From Desulfuromusa sp. (GTDB lineage: Bacteria > Desulfobacterota > Desulfuromonadia > Desulfuromonadales > Geopsychrobacteraceae), in contig JADGEB010000011.1 in the NCBI GenBank assembly GCA_016744595.1, forward strand, positions 22,037-86,036: 64,000 nt of DNA. Direction: 5' to 3'. Below the pieces are notes generated by a model. The model did not search any database. It worked only from the letters and a program-made list of their open reading frames with translations, and had not been told where the DNA came from. The position numbers and the translations under genes were made by a program. Position 1 is the first letter of the stretch. Every line of letters begins with the position of its first letter. Below, piece after piece: positions 9,131-17,181 of this stretch.

Positions 9131-9859
9131 TTAAATTGACAGATCTATTTGCTTGTCCGCGTAGAGGGCATAACTTTGGTTCGGTCGCTGATACAGAATC
9201 ACCCGCCGGCCAGCATCATCAACCTCACTGACAGCTACCAGAACGCTGATATCCAACTGTAGAGCATCACTATCTTCAGTAACCGGCATTTTGCTGAAAT
9301 CAAGTCTAAGACGATTTTTTTCAGAAATAAAATGACCATGATTTTCAATATTTTCACTTACCTGAACAGATTCATGATAGGAGGTAATTTGCAGTTGCCG
9401 AAAAAAAAGATTGTATTCAGAGACACCAGCAATAAAAACTGGGAAAAAGTTGTAACTTTCAGACAGATCACGCCCTGCGTCCAAAACTGGAGCTGTCAGC
9501 CTTTGACGAATCTGCTGTAACAGATGGTCAATCCACTCAAGGGATACTTTCAATTCCAAGAGCTGATCAATCAATTCACTTTCAAGAATCAACAAACCCT
9601 GGTCTTTCAGTTCTGTTTCGGCAGTAAAGTAATCTACCCGAGTGAGTCCTGCTGACTTTTCAAGCTCATCGATCAAATTACGCATGGCTGTGAATCGGCG
9701 GCGAGCAGGATCAGCCTTGTCGGTATGCTGCTCACTCTGTTGCTGTGGATATTCATCACGCGGTCGCTGCGGATCAATCCTTGGGTATGGAGGTACCGGT
9801 TCAACTTCTCGATATAGTTGGTATGCATGGGTGCCACCAACTCGAAGATTTGCTACCAT
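9131..9859 (-). CDS. Uncharacterised soluble protein
   Basis: 242 residues, starting at an ATG. The N-terminal 60 residues are proline, Gln and Arg rich and look disordered (EVEPVPPYPRIDPQRPRDEYPQQQ). The middle (60-130) is helical and may form a coiled coil. The C-terminal 80 residues look like beta strands and end YALYADKQIDLSI. There are no cysteines, signal peptide or membrane segments. The layout (polar tail plus 'YHxxxxVSENIENHG') vaguely recalls small proteins encoded near flagellar loci, but no flagellar gene is nearby and I do not recognise it. It is divergent from the RelA/SpoT-TPR gene. Confidence 0.6.
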   Translation of the reverse strand: MVANLRVGGTHAYQLYREVEPVPPYPRIDPQRPRDEYPQQQSEQHTDKADPARRRFTAMRNLIDELEKSAGLTRVDYFTAETELKDQGLLILESELIDQLLELKVSLEWIDHLLQQIRQRLTAPVLDAGRDLSESYNFFPVFIAGVSEYNLFFRQLQITSYHESVQVSENIENHGHFISEKNRLRLDFSKMPVTEDSDALQLDISVLVAVSEVDDAGRRVILYQRPNQSYALYADKQIDLSI

Positions 9860-10011
9860 CTCGCAATCCTTCCATGGATGCTTTTTTTACCTTTATTCAA
9901 GTTTATTATACCGGATAAAAGATATCTCTTCTCTTTTGTCGGCCATAATTCCCTAAAACTTTAATCAAGAGAAAGTTGCGTTACAAAATAGTGATCATTT
10001 GTTGCTTATAT

Positions 10012-10040
10012 TTGACTTCTTCAGTCTTAGTGACTAAATT
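10012..10040 (+). promoter_or_regulatory. Sigma-70-like promoter of the RelA/SpoT-TPR gene
   Basis: TTGACT (10012-10017) and TAAATT (10035-10040) are separated by 17 bases, about 65 bases before the start codon. Confidence 0.55.
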
Positions 10041-10105
10041 AATAAGAACAAATTCTTGAGTGCTCATCATCGATTTTCTGCTTCAGGTTAAAGATAGGAC
10101 TAGAA

Positions 10106-11347
10106 ATGACAGCCAGCAAAAGTGAACGTCGATTCTTACCCGATCGCGCAGCGACCGAAGAACTCTATAAGAAATTGCGTCCCGACCTTGAATTGGCTCT
10201 TCAAGATATCTACCAGCAATTACAAAAACTTGCTGAAAAGGAACGATTATCGGTCACGGTTAAATATCGGGTTAAGCGTTTTGAAAATTATTGTGAGAAG
10301 CTGGTCAGACTGAACAAACTACAAGGGAGTGAAATGCTTCAGATCACTGATCTGCTGGGGATCAGGATTGTCTGTCCATTTCTGGAGGATCTGGAAGCTA
10401 TTGAGCAGTTGATTGCAAAAGCATTTGAAGTTCTAGAGATGGAACGCAAGGCAGAGCAGCATTCATTTCGTGAATTTGGCTATGATTCTGTCCATTTACT
10501 GATTCGGACCAAAGCTCTGAATGGACCAGATCAATTGCCACATAGTTGCGATGTTTGCGAAATTCAGTTACGCACAATTCTTCAAGAAGCTTGGGCAGAA
10601 GTTGAACACGAACTGGTCTACAAGTCGGATATTGGTATGCCAAATCACTCTATTCGACGAAAACTCGCATCACTGAATGCCTCTTTGACTTTATCTGATC
10701 TCATTTTTCAGGAAATCCGCGACAACCAGAAGGAGATTCGTCGCCGGGGTCTAAAATGTCGTCAAGATGTAGAAACGATGTCTTGTGATTTTGGAGATAT
10801 CCAGATTTCTCAACTCCCTGTATTGGAAGATATGGAGCAAATTGATGACACTGCTGTTCCCGATTATCTAACCTCTAAAAAACTGGAAAACTTAATGCTT
10901 GCAGCTCTTGAAGCACATAGTAACAGCCAGTTTAAAAAAGCTATCGATATTTATAGTGCCATTTTGCAGATGAAACTCGATCCAGCGATTTCTTCCCTGA
11001 TTTATAACCACCGAGGCATGGCCTTGTTTGCTCTGGCGAAATATCAGGAAGGGGTGGATGACTTTAATGATGCAATTGAGCACAATGCAGAGAACACTCG
11101 CGCATGGAACAACCGGGGATTAGCCTATCGAATACTTGAAAAGTTTGATCAATCTCTGGAAGATTATGACCGAGCCATTGAAATGAACCCTCAGCAATAT
11201 GAAGGCTACTGGGGGCGGGCACAAACTTTCTTTGAAATGAAACTGTTCAGCCGGGCGCTGAATGATTGTTATAAAACCATTGAACGAAAAGCTGACTTCA
11301 CCCCTGCACTAGAGCTGGAAAAAACTCTCCGACGGAAGTTATTTTAA
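10106..11347 (+). CDS. RelA/SpoT-type (p)ppGpp synthetase domain fused to TPR repeats
   Basis: 413 residues. Residues 20-220 carry a RelA/SpoT nucleotidyltransferase domain of the small alarmone synthetase kind: VKYRVKRFENYCEKLVR (basic nucleotide-binding helix), ITDLLGIRIVCPF, FGYDSVHLLI (YxSxH) and CEIQLRTILQEAWAEVEHEL. No HD hydrolase, TGS or ACT domain is present. Residues 275-400 hold three to four tetratricopeptide repeats (NHRGMALFALAKYQEGVDDFNDAIE, AWNNRGLAYRILEKFDQSLEDYDRAIE). It should transfer pyrophosphate from ATP to GDP or GTP, with the TPR part recruiting a partner; that role is inference. Its last 4 bases overlap the convergent SDR gene. Confidence 0.85.
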   Translation: MTASKSERRFLPDRAATEELYKKLRPDLELALQDIYQQLQKLAEKERLSVTVKYRVKRFENYCEKLVRLNKLQGSEMLQITDLLGIRIVCPFLEDLEAIEQLIAKAFEVLEMERKAEQHSFREFGYDSVHLLIRTKALNGPDQLPHSCDVCEIQLRTILQEAWAEVEHELVYKSDIGMPNHSIRRKLASLNASLTLSDLIFQEIRDNQKEIRRRGLKCRQDVETMSCDFGDIQISQLPVLEDMEQIDDTAVPDYLTSKKLENLMLAALEAHSNSQFKKAIDIYSAILQMKLDPAISSLIYNHRGMALFALAKYQEGVDDFNDAIEHNAENTRAWNNRGLAYRILEKFDQSLEDYDRAIEMNPQQYEGYWGRAQTFFEMKLFSRALNDCYKTIERKADFTPALELEKTLRRKLF

Positions 11348-12090
11348 TCTTTTTTCCTATGCACAGCCAACGGCCCCCATGCTTGATCGACAGGCATTAT
11401 TTCGATGGCGTTGATATTGACATGTGCCGGCCGATTGACGATCCAAAAAACTGTCTCGGCAATATCTTTTGGAAGTAAAGCTTCTACACCCTGATAAACC
11501 TTTGCAGCCGATTCGATATCCCCCTTAAAACGTACCTCTGAGAATTCACTTTCAGCCATCCCCGGAGCTAGATGGGTCACTCGAACTTTACTGCCAAGGA
11601 GATCAGCACGCAAATTTCGGCTGAATTGTTGGACAAAAGCCTTGGTTCCACCATAGGTATTCCCACCAGGATAAGGCCAAGATCCAGCAGTTGAGCCGAT
11701 ATTGATAACATGGCCACTGTTACGCTTTATCATCTTCGGCAGAAGAACTCGCGTACAGTACATCAACCCCTTGATATTGGTATCAACCATCCTGTCCCAA
11801 TCATCGATATCAACATTCCAAGAGGGCTCCAATCCCAGAGCTAAACCAGCATTATTCAAGAGAACATCGATATTTTCCAATGAACCGAGTTTTTCAAAAA
11901 CCTGCTCCCGGTCACGGACATCCAGTGTAATGATTTGCTGAACAGTCCCTCCCAGCTCTTGCTGTAATTGCTCCAACCGCTCACTGCGACGGCCAGTCAA
12001 AATCAGCTTCCATCCCTGAGCTGCAAAATATTCCGCGCAGGCTTTACCAAATCCGGATGTTGCCCCGGTAATCAATATTGTCTTTGCCAT
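11344..12090 (-). CDS. Short-chain dehydrogenase/reductase (YdfG-like)
   Basis: 248 residues beginning MAKTILITGATSGFG, the Rossmann TGxxxGxG motif for NAD(P). The NNAG structural motif (LLNNAGLA) and the catalytic S-Y-K triad (INIGSTAGSWPYPGGNTYGGTKAF) are present. The sequence resembles the YdfG branch (serine/3-hydroxy acid dehydrogenases, NADP-dependent). GGAGAAAATTC precedes the ATG at 12090; an upstream in-frame start at 12162 lacks support. Soluble enzyme; exact substrate uncertain. Confidence 0.85.
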   Translation of the reverse strand: MAKTILITGATSGFGKACAEYFAAQGWKLILTGRRSERLEQLQQELGGTVQQIITLDVRDREQVFEKLGSLENIDVLLNNAGLALGLEPSWNVDIDDWDRMVDTNIKGLMYCTRVLLPKMIKRNSGHVINIGSTAGSWPYPGGNTYGGTKAFVQQFSRNLRADLLGSKVRVTHLAPGMAESEFSEVRFKGDIESAAKVYQGVEALLPKDIAETVFWIVNRPAHVNINAIEIMPVDQAWGPLAVHRKKD

Positions 12091-12225
12091 GAATTTTCTC
12101 CGTCTATTTCCATTGAGCACATCATAGTGTTCGCAAATAACCTTGAAACATTTACTATTCAATCTATGCTATGCTGATGTTCTATTTAAAATCTAGTTTT
12201 TATATAAAATTGGGGATATTTAAAA

Positions 12226-13038
12226 ATGATCGATACTTTTCTTTCTCTTCATCCTGTTTGGCAAGCTTTTTTTGCAACTCTTTTTACCTGGGCAATGACA
12301 GCATGTGGCGCCGGGGCGGTTTATTTACAGCAGGAACCAAGCCGTAAAACTCTTGACCTCATGCTTGGTTTTGCTGCTGGAGTTATGATTGCAGCAAGTT
12401 TCTGGTCTTTATTGGCTCCTGCGTTAGAAATGGCTGAAGGAAAAGCACTTCCATCGTGGCTGATAGTTGCTTTTGGCTTTCTCTGTGGTGGTGGGTTTCT
12501 CAGATTGATTGATAAGTTTCTCCCTCACTTGCACCTGAACTTTCCAATGTCAGAAGCAGAAGGAGTCAAAACCAACTTACCTCGCAGCACTCTGCTGGTT
12601 CTTGCAATGACGATGCACAATATTCCTGAGGGGCTGGCTGTCGGTGTTGCATTTGGAGCCGTAGGTGCCGGTTTTCCTGAGGCATCAATTGCTGGAGCCA
12701 TGGCACTAGCAATGGGGATAGGGATTCAGAACTTTCCTGAGGGTTTGGCCGTTTCAGTGCCCTTACGCCGCGATGGTCTGTCACGTCATCGCAGTTTTAT
12801 GATTGGCCAGTTTTCAGGTCTGGTTGAAGTTGTTGCTGGAGTGGCTGGTGCCGCCTTAGTCCTTCTAGCCAGACCCATTTTGCCATTTTCTCTGGCATTT
12901 GCTGCTGGAGCAATGATTTTTGTTGTTGTCGAAGAGGTCATCCCTGAATCGCAACGTGGAGGAAACACCGATACGGCAACCTTTGGAGCCATGCTCGGTT
13001 TTACCGTGATGATGATGTTGGATGTTGCTCTAGGTTAA
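12226..13038 (+). CDS. ZIP-family metal transporter (ZupT-like)
   Basis: 270 residues with eight predicted membrane helices. Two conserved ZIP helices are clear: HNIPEGLAVGVAFG and QNFPEGLAVSVPL, whose His, Asn and Glu residues line the metal site. The preceding loop after helix III contains a short His pair (LPHLHLNF). Proteins of this type import zinc, iron or manganese. A later VVEEVIPES motif is also typical. It stands alone, divergent from the SDR gene; no metal-regulator box was recognised in the 135-base gap. Confidence 0.85.
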   Translation: MIDTFLSLHPVWQAFFATLFTWAMTACGAGAVYLQQEPSRKTLDLMLGFAAGVMIAASFWSLLAPALEMAEGKALPSWLIVAFGFLCGGGFLRLIDKFLPHLHLNFPMSEAEGVKTNLPRSTLLVLAMTMHNIPEGLAVGVAFGAVGAGFPEASIAGAMALAMGIGIQNFPEGLAVSVPLRRDGLSRHRSFMIGQFSGLVEVVAGVAGAALVLLARPILPFSLAFAAGAMIFVVVEEVIPESQRGGNTDTATFGAMLGFTVMMMLDVALG

Positions 13039-13083
13039 TGGCGGTGTAAAAAATTCGATCAACAAAGCGTAGTAATGTTTAGC

Positions 13084-13440
13084 TTAGTCATCGGATTTTG
13101 TAGAATTTTCACTATTACCCTCTGACGGCGAATCAATCGGTTTTTGCTCTTCGGCTTTCTGTTGTTTTTCTTGCTGTTTCTTTAGTTTTTCTTCCGCTTT
13201 TTTCAGCTGTTTCGCTTTTCTTTCAGTTTTTTTCTGTTGGCTCTTCTCTTTATTCCGCCGAACATAACTCAACATAAGTCCTAAAATAACACCAACAAGA
13301 AGGGAAGAGAGAACCAACAATGCTTGTGATGCAGCATATTCCCATTTTAAAAAATGGATTGGGACTAAAGAACCATTCTGCACCACATAAATCAGTACAG
13401 GAGTCAGCATCAGCAATCCAGCCAGAATTTTTAATTTCAT
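13084..13440 (-). CDS. LapA/DUF1049-like small membrane protein
   Basis: 118 residues: two N-terminal transmembrane helices (residues 4-22 and 40-62) with the conserved VQNGSLVPIHFLKWEY between them, then a long charged tail of Lys, Glu and Gln (AKQLKKAEEKLKKQQEKQ) likely to form a coiled coil in the cytoplasm. This matches the LapA (lipopolysaccharide assembly protein A) domain family. It may help couple LPS synthesis and envelope quality control; nearby DegQ fits this only loosely. It lies between convergent terminators. Confidence 0.7.
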   Translation of the reverse strand: MKLKILAGLLMLTPVLIYVVQNGSLVPIHFLKWEYAASQALLVLSSLLVGVILGLMLSYVRRNKEKSQQKKTERKAKQLKKAEEKLKKQQEKQQKAEEQKPIDSPSEGNSENSTKSDD

Positions 13441-13568
13441 CTATCCTCTCCCGTTTAGCCATTTTAAAATTTAAAATTGATTAGGTTCAGATATAAAACA
13501 AAACCCAGCAATTTGCAGTAAAAATAACCATAACACAGACAAACTTTGACGATCTCTAAAAAGCACGA

Positions 13569-13631
13569 GATGGCTAAGCAAAAAATCCGACCTGCTGCAA
13601 CACAGAAGGTCGGATTTTTTGCTTAGCCATC
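13569..13631. terminator. Perfect 25-bp inverted repeat with T-tracts, bidirectional terminator
   Basis: Two 25-base arms, fully complementary, flank a 13-base loop. Each arm carries six A or T next to a GC-rich core (ATCCGACCT and AGGTCGGAT), so both strands read as core stem followed by TTTTTTGC. It lies 315 bases deep in the gap 13441-13755 between degQ and the LapA-like gene. No gene is seen in this gap. Confidence 0.75.
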
Positions 13632-13642
13632 AAATTTTAGAC

Positions 13643-13674
13643 AAAAAAAGGGGAACCCTGCCGGTTCCCCAAAA
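13643..13674 (-). terminator. Terminator downstream of degQ
   Basis: On the minus strand GGGGAACC pairs with GGTTCCCC around a 5-base loop and is followed by seven T. It is closer to degQ than the 25-bp repeat. A third structure, GAGGAAAG/CTTTCCTC at 13710-13749, immediately follows the degQ stop. Confidence 0.8.
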
Positions 13675-13755
13675 TGAACGTAGGAGGTAACGTCCAAAAA
13701 TCTTATCTAGAGGAAAGTCTGTCGCTGAGCAGTACGTCAGGCTTTCCTCAATTCG

Positions 13756-15210
13756 CTAGTCTTCCAATTTAAGCGCCAAGTAACGGCTGGCACCACCTTG
13801 CCGCACCAGAAGAAGCACTGTTTGCTTTTTACTGTCTTTAATTAATTTTTTCACCTGATCGGGAGTTTCTACTTCTGTGCGATTCACTTCTTCTATCAAA
13901 CTCCCTCGTTTTATCCCAGATCGTGCTGCAATTGATCCAGCCTCAATTTCTGTGACCAGAACTCCGTGTGCATCTTTATAACCAAATTGTTCGGCCAAAT
14001 CACGGGTCAATTTTTGTAATCTCATCCCTAGTTCAGGGAGCTTGTCACTACTGACCGGTTGACCTTTATCATCTGTTTCCATTGTTCCAATTGCGGCCTT
14101 AATTTTTTTCTTTCTACCATCGCGAAGAACCAGAAAATCAACCTCAGTACCTGGACGCGTCATCGCTATCCGGTTACGAAACTTGGCAACTTTATCAACC
14201 TTGTTGCCATTCAGCTTCAGAATTACATCACCTTGCTTAAATCCCGCTTTTTCAGCAGGAGAGTCGTCCAATACCTGGGCAATCAAAATTCCTTCACGCT
14301 GATCAATATCAAAAGATTCTGCCAGGTCTTTGGTTAAATCTTGAATAAGAACACCTAAACGACCCCGCGTTACGCCGCCATGTTTAACTAACTGCTGATG
14401 AATATTCTTTGCCATGTTGATTGGAATCGCAAAACCAATCCCCATATAACCGCCACTGCGACTAAAAATAGCGGTATTCATCCCGACAACTTCAGCATCA
14501 AGGTTAATCAACGGGCCACCGGAGTTTCCTGGATTGATGGCGGCGTCGGTCTGAATGAAATTTTCATAGTCGGTCAGGCCAATGCCGCTGCGCCCTTTAG
14601 CACTGACGATTCCAGCTGTCAGCGTGTGCGACAACCCGAACGGATTACCGAAAGCCAGAACCCAATCACCAACTTCCAACTGGTCAGAGTTACCTAACTG
14701 CAAAAATGGTAGCTTTTCATCTGCGTTAATCTTGATAATGGCAACATCGGTCGGTGGATCAGTACCAACAATTTCTGCATCATATTCACGGCCGTCAAGT
14801 AGCTGAACCGTTACTTTATCGGCATCTCCAACCACATGATTATTAGTCATGATGTAGCCGTCAGCTGAAATAAGAAACCCGGAACCCTGCCCAGATTCAC
14901 GCCGCTTGGGTGCTTTTTTCTGTGGTTCCTGCTGCTGAGGTTGACCGAAGAAACGCCGGAAAAACTCATCCCCAAGAGGATGTCCACCAAACGGACTGTC
15001 AGCCATGCTTTGTTGTTTGACCTCTTTTTCCACCTGAATATAAACAACAGCAGGGCCAACCTGCTTGGCAACACTCCGAAAAGCTTTCCCTGTTTCTCGC
15101 AGGCTTTCTAATCCCGTATCCTGAGCGAAAGCCGAATTCATTGCAGGGATTCCACTCAAACCAACTGCTACCAAGACAACAGTTAAAAATAACCACTTAA
15201 ACATGCTCAT
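13756..15210 (-). CDS. degQ: DegQ/DegP (HtrA) periplasmic serine protease-chaperone
   Basis: 484 residues: signal peptide ending near AFA-Q (residues 1-30), trypsin-like domain with triad His125 (NNHVV), Asp155 (PPTDVAI) and Ser230 (NPGNSGGPL), then two PDZ domains (about 285-370 and 390-480). The Q-linker is rich in Gln and Lys (QPQQQEPQKK). It degrades or refolds misfolded envelope proteins. The start at 15210 follows GAGGAGTCGATC. It overlaps the receiver gene by 14 bases and belongs to the same transcript, which starts at a sigma-54 promoter, unlike the sigma-E or Cpx control known in enterobacteria. Confidence 0.92.
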   Translation of the reverse strand: MSMFKWLFLTVVLVAVGLSGIPAMNSAFAQDTGLESLRETGKAFRSVAKQVGPAVVYIQVEKEVKQQSMADSPFGGHPLGDEFFRRFFGQPQQQEPQKKAPKRRESGQGSGFLISADGYIMTNNHVVGDADKVTVQLLDGREYDAEIVGTDPPTDVAIIKINADEKLPFLQLGNSDQLEVGDWVLAFGNPFGLSHTLTAGIVSAKGRSGIGLTDYENFIQTDAAINPGNSGGPLINLDAEVVGMNTAIFSRSGGYMGIGFAIPINMAKNIHQQLVKHGGVTRGRLGVLIQDLTKDLAESFDIDQREGILIAQVLDDSPAEKAGFKQGDVILKLNGNKVDKVAKFRNRIAMTRPGTEVDFLVLRDGRKKKIKAAIGTMETDDKGQPVSSDKLPELGMRLQKLTRDLAEQFGYKDAHGVLVTEIEAGSIAARSGIKRGSLIEEVNRTEVETPDQVKKLIKDSKKQTVLLLVRQGGASRYLALKLED

Positions 15211-15628
15211 GATCGACTCCTCTAAGATATATATGTTTATTTTTTCCAGAGAAGGTCATCTGAACCAACTCGACCATATCATCCAAGTCAAAAGGCTTAT
15301 CAATTATTGCTATAGCACCAAAGCGCCGGGCAGTGGCGTGAGTCTCTTCATCACCAAATGCGGTCATACAGATAAAGGGTGGGCAAAATGGATTGTCAAA
15401 TTGACTTTCTAAGACTTGAAGACCGCTAAGTGCTGGCATCCGCAAGTCGCTGATCACGAGATCATAGCTTTCGACCTGCTCCAATTGTTCCAGCAATTGT
15501 GAGCCATTATCACAACCTGTAACTTGATAGCCTGCACGTAATAACACAATTGTTAGCAACTCAAGTAACTCCGGGTCATCTTCGGCGAGGAGTATATGTG
15601 GATGAATATCAAGACAGACAGTTTCCAT
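15197..15628 (-). CDS. Single-domain response regulator (receiver only)
   Basis: 143 residues. A complete receiver domain: acidic pair in LLAEDDPELL, phospho-acceptor Asp in LVISDLRMPALSG, Thr in ICMTAFG and Lys in IIDKPFD. There is no output domain. The ATG at 15628 is chosen because GGAGG lies 8 bases upstream; an earlier in-frame start lacks a ribosome site. Cotranscribed with and overlapping degQ. Being target rather than part of the main kinase operon, it may act as a phosphate sink or feedback on the upstream kinase; this is inference. Confidence 0.88.
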   Translation of the reverse strand: METVCLDIHPHILLAEDDPELLELLTIVLLRAGYQVTGCDNGSQLLEQLEQVESYDLVISDLRMPALSGLQVLESQFDNPFCPPFICMTAFGDEETHATARRFGAIAIIDKPFDLDDMVELVQMTFSGKNKHIYLRGVDHEHV

Positions 15629-15670
15629 CTTATGAACCTCCAGAAATTTTTGTTCTGTCGGTTCTATCAC

Positions 15671-15686
15671 GCAATCTATGTGCCAA
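15671..15686 (-). promoter_or_regulatory. Sigma-54 (RpoN) promoter of the receiver-degQ operon
   Basis: Minus strand reads TTGGCACATAGATTGC, an exact match to the -24/-12 consensus TGGCAC-N5-TTGC. The predicted transcript start is near 15660, about 32 bases before the receiver start codon, which fits a short leader with the GGAGG site. Confidence 0.85.
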
Positions 15687-15728
15687 GTATCAAGGTCTAA
15701 AAATCAAGGGTTTAGTAGAATTGAGGGT

Positions 15729-15763
15729 GGGGCAAAATGTCCCGGTGGGGCAAAATGCCCCAC
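15729..15763. promoter_or_regulatory. Tandem palindromic upstream activator sites
   Basis: GTGGGGCAAAATGCCCCAC (15745-15763) is a perfect 8-3-8 palindrome, and GGGGCAAAATGTCCC (15729-15743) is a near copy. Their centres are 18 bases apart, at about -76 and -94 from the predicted start of the sigma-54 transcript. That is the usual place and geometry for NtrC-type enhancer-binding proteins, and such a protein is encoded immediately upstream. Confidence 0.8.
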
Positions 15764-15816
15764 GAGTGGAGATGGTGTGAGGTCTTTGTTCTTTGAGACA
15801 TAAGAAGGATACGCCA

Positions 15817-17181
15817 TCATTCTTTCAGTTTCCGGTAGAGTGTTTTTCGATCCACCCCCAACAATCGAGCAGCCAGAGTTCGATTTCCATTCAACTGATC
15901 AAGGACTTGATGAATATAGCGGTTTTCCATTTCTTCCAGAGGAAGAATATTTCCTGAATTAACTAATCTGGCAGGTAACTGAGTTTCTCCTTTATTGTCT
16001 TTAAGTTGATCCGGAAGGTCTTCAATTGTCAGCTGATCATGGTGGGTTAGTGCCAGAGCGCGTTCAATCACATTACGAAGTTCGCGGACATTGCCTGGCC
16101 AGCGGTAAGCCAACAAGCAAGCAGCAGCGGGTTGAGCCAACCCAACTACTGATTTATTGAAACGTTGGCTGAGTTGCTTGATAAACTGCAACGCCAATAA
16201 CAGAATATCATTACCTCTGTCACGCAGTGGTGGAATCTCCAGCTGAATAACATTGAGGCGGTAGAAGAGATCACTACGAAAATGCCTGGCAGTGACTGCT
16301 TCAGATAAATTCTGATGGCTGGATGCTAACACCCGAACATCACAGTCTATCTCACTGCTACCACCCAATGGCCGCACTTTATGATCTTCCAAAACTCGCA
16401 ATAGTTTTGGTTGTAAAGCTAATGGCATCTCCGCTATTTCATCCAACAACAAAGTTCCGCCGGAGGCCTCGACAAACAAACCTTTGCGATTTTCTCGAGC
16501 GTCAGTAAAAGCGCCCCGAACATGTCCGAACAGTTCACTTTCAAGTAAGTTTTCTGGTAGTGCTGCACAGTTGATTGCAACAAAAGGGCCTTCAGAACGT
16601 TGACTTTGACGGTGCAGGGCACGTGCAACCAGCTCTTTCCCTGTACCACTTTCACCACAGATAAGAACCGAGGTATCCAGATCGGCAATCCGTATAATTT
16701 GCTGTTTGATATTCTGGAATACCGGGCTTTCTCCCAACATCTCATCGTCTGTCCGCTGCCGACGCACCTGATCCTTAAGCAAACGAACTTTCTCCTGCAA
16801 ATGGCGATGCTGCAAAGCACGCCCCAGAGAAATATTCAACAAGTCGAGATCAACCGGTTTGGTCACAAAATCGTAGGCTCCCGCTCTTAGTGCGGCGATT
16901 GCCGTTTCCAGGCTTCCAAAGGCGGTCATGATGACCACCGGGAGATCGGGTCGGTTAGCATGAAGTTCAGCACAAAAATCAATACCGCTGACCTCCGGCA
17001 TATTCAGATCAGTCAGAACAATGTCAATTTCGTGTTGATGTAATAATTCTCGTGCCTCAACCACCTTAAGAGCGGTCCAGACACTGTGACCCCGCCGGAT
17101 GAGATCTTCCTCAAGCAGTTCACATAAAGCTAGATCATCATCAATGACCAAGATTTTACCTGGCAGGTTATTTTCCTTCAT
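15817..17181 (-). CDS. NtrC-type sigma-54-dependent response regulator
   Basis: 454 residues in three parts: receiver (residues 1-125; Asp in VLTDLNMPEVSG, Lys in VTKPVD), AAA+ domain (145-375; Walker A GESGTGKE, Walker B GGTLLLDEI, GxxFRSDLFYRLNV), and a C-terminal Fis-type helix-turn-helix (NRTLAARLLGVDRKTLYRKL). The sigma-54 contact loop reads GAFTDA instead of GAFTGA, a variant seen in some enhancer-binding proteins. Its start overlaps the kinase stop by 4 bases (ATGA), so they are translationally coupled. Likely target: the palindromes just downstream, controlling receiver-degQ. Confidence 0.92.
   Translation of the reverse strand: MKENNLPGKILVIDDDLALCELLEEDLIRRGHSVWTALKVVEARELLHQHEIDIVLTDLNMPEVSGIDFCAELHANRPDLPVVIMTAFGSLETAIAALRAGAYDFVTKPVDLDLLNISLGRALQHRHLQEKVRLLKDQVRRQRTDDEMLGESPVFQNIKQQIIRIADLDTSVLICGESGTGKELVARALHRQSQRSEGPFVAINCAALPENLLESELFGHVRGAFTDARENRKGLFVEASGGTLLLDEIAEMPLALQPKLLRVLEDHKVRPLGGSSEIDCDVRVLASSHQNLSEAVTARHFRSDLFYRLNVIQLEIPPLRDRGNDILLLALQFIKQLSQRFNKSVVGLAQPAAACLLAYRWPGNVRELRNVIERALALTHHDQLTIEDLPDQLKDNKGETQLPARLVNSGNILPLEEMENRYIHQVLDQLNGNRTLAARLLGVDRKTLYRKLKE

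Noticed and set aside
15729..15763. Direct repeat as CRISPR-like or satellite DNA
   Set aside because: Only two copies, each palindromic, with regulator-binding spacing.
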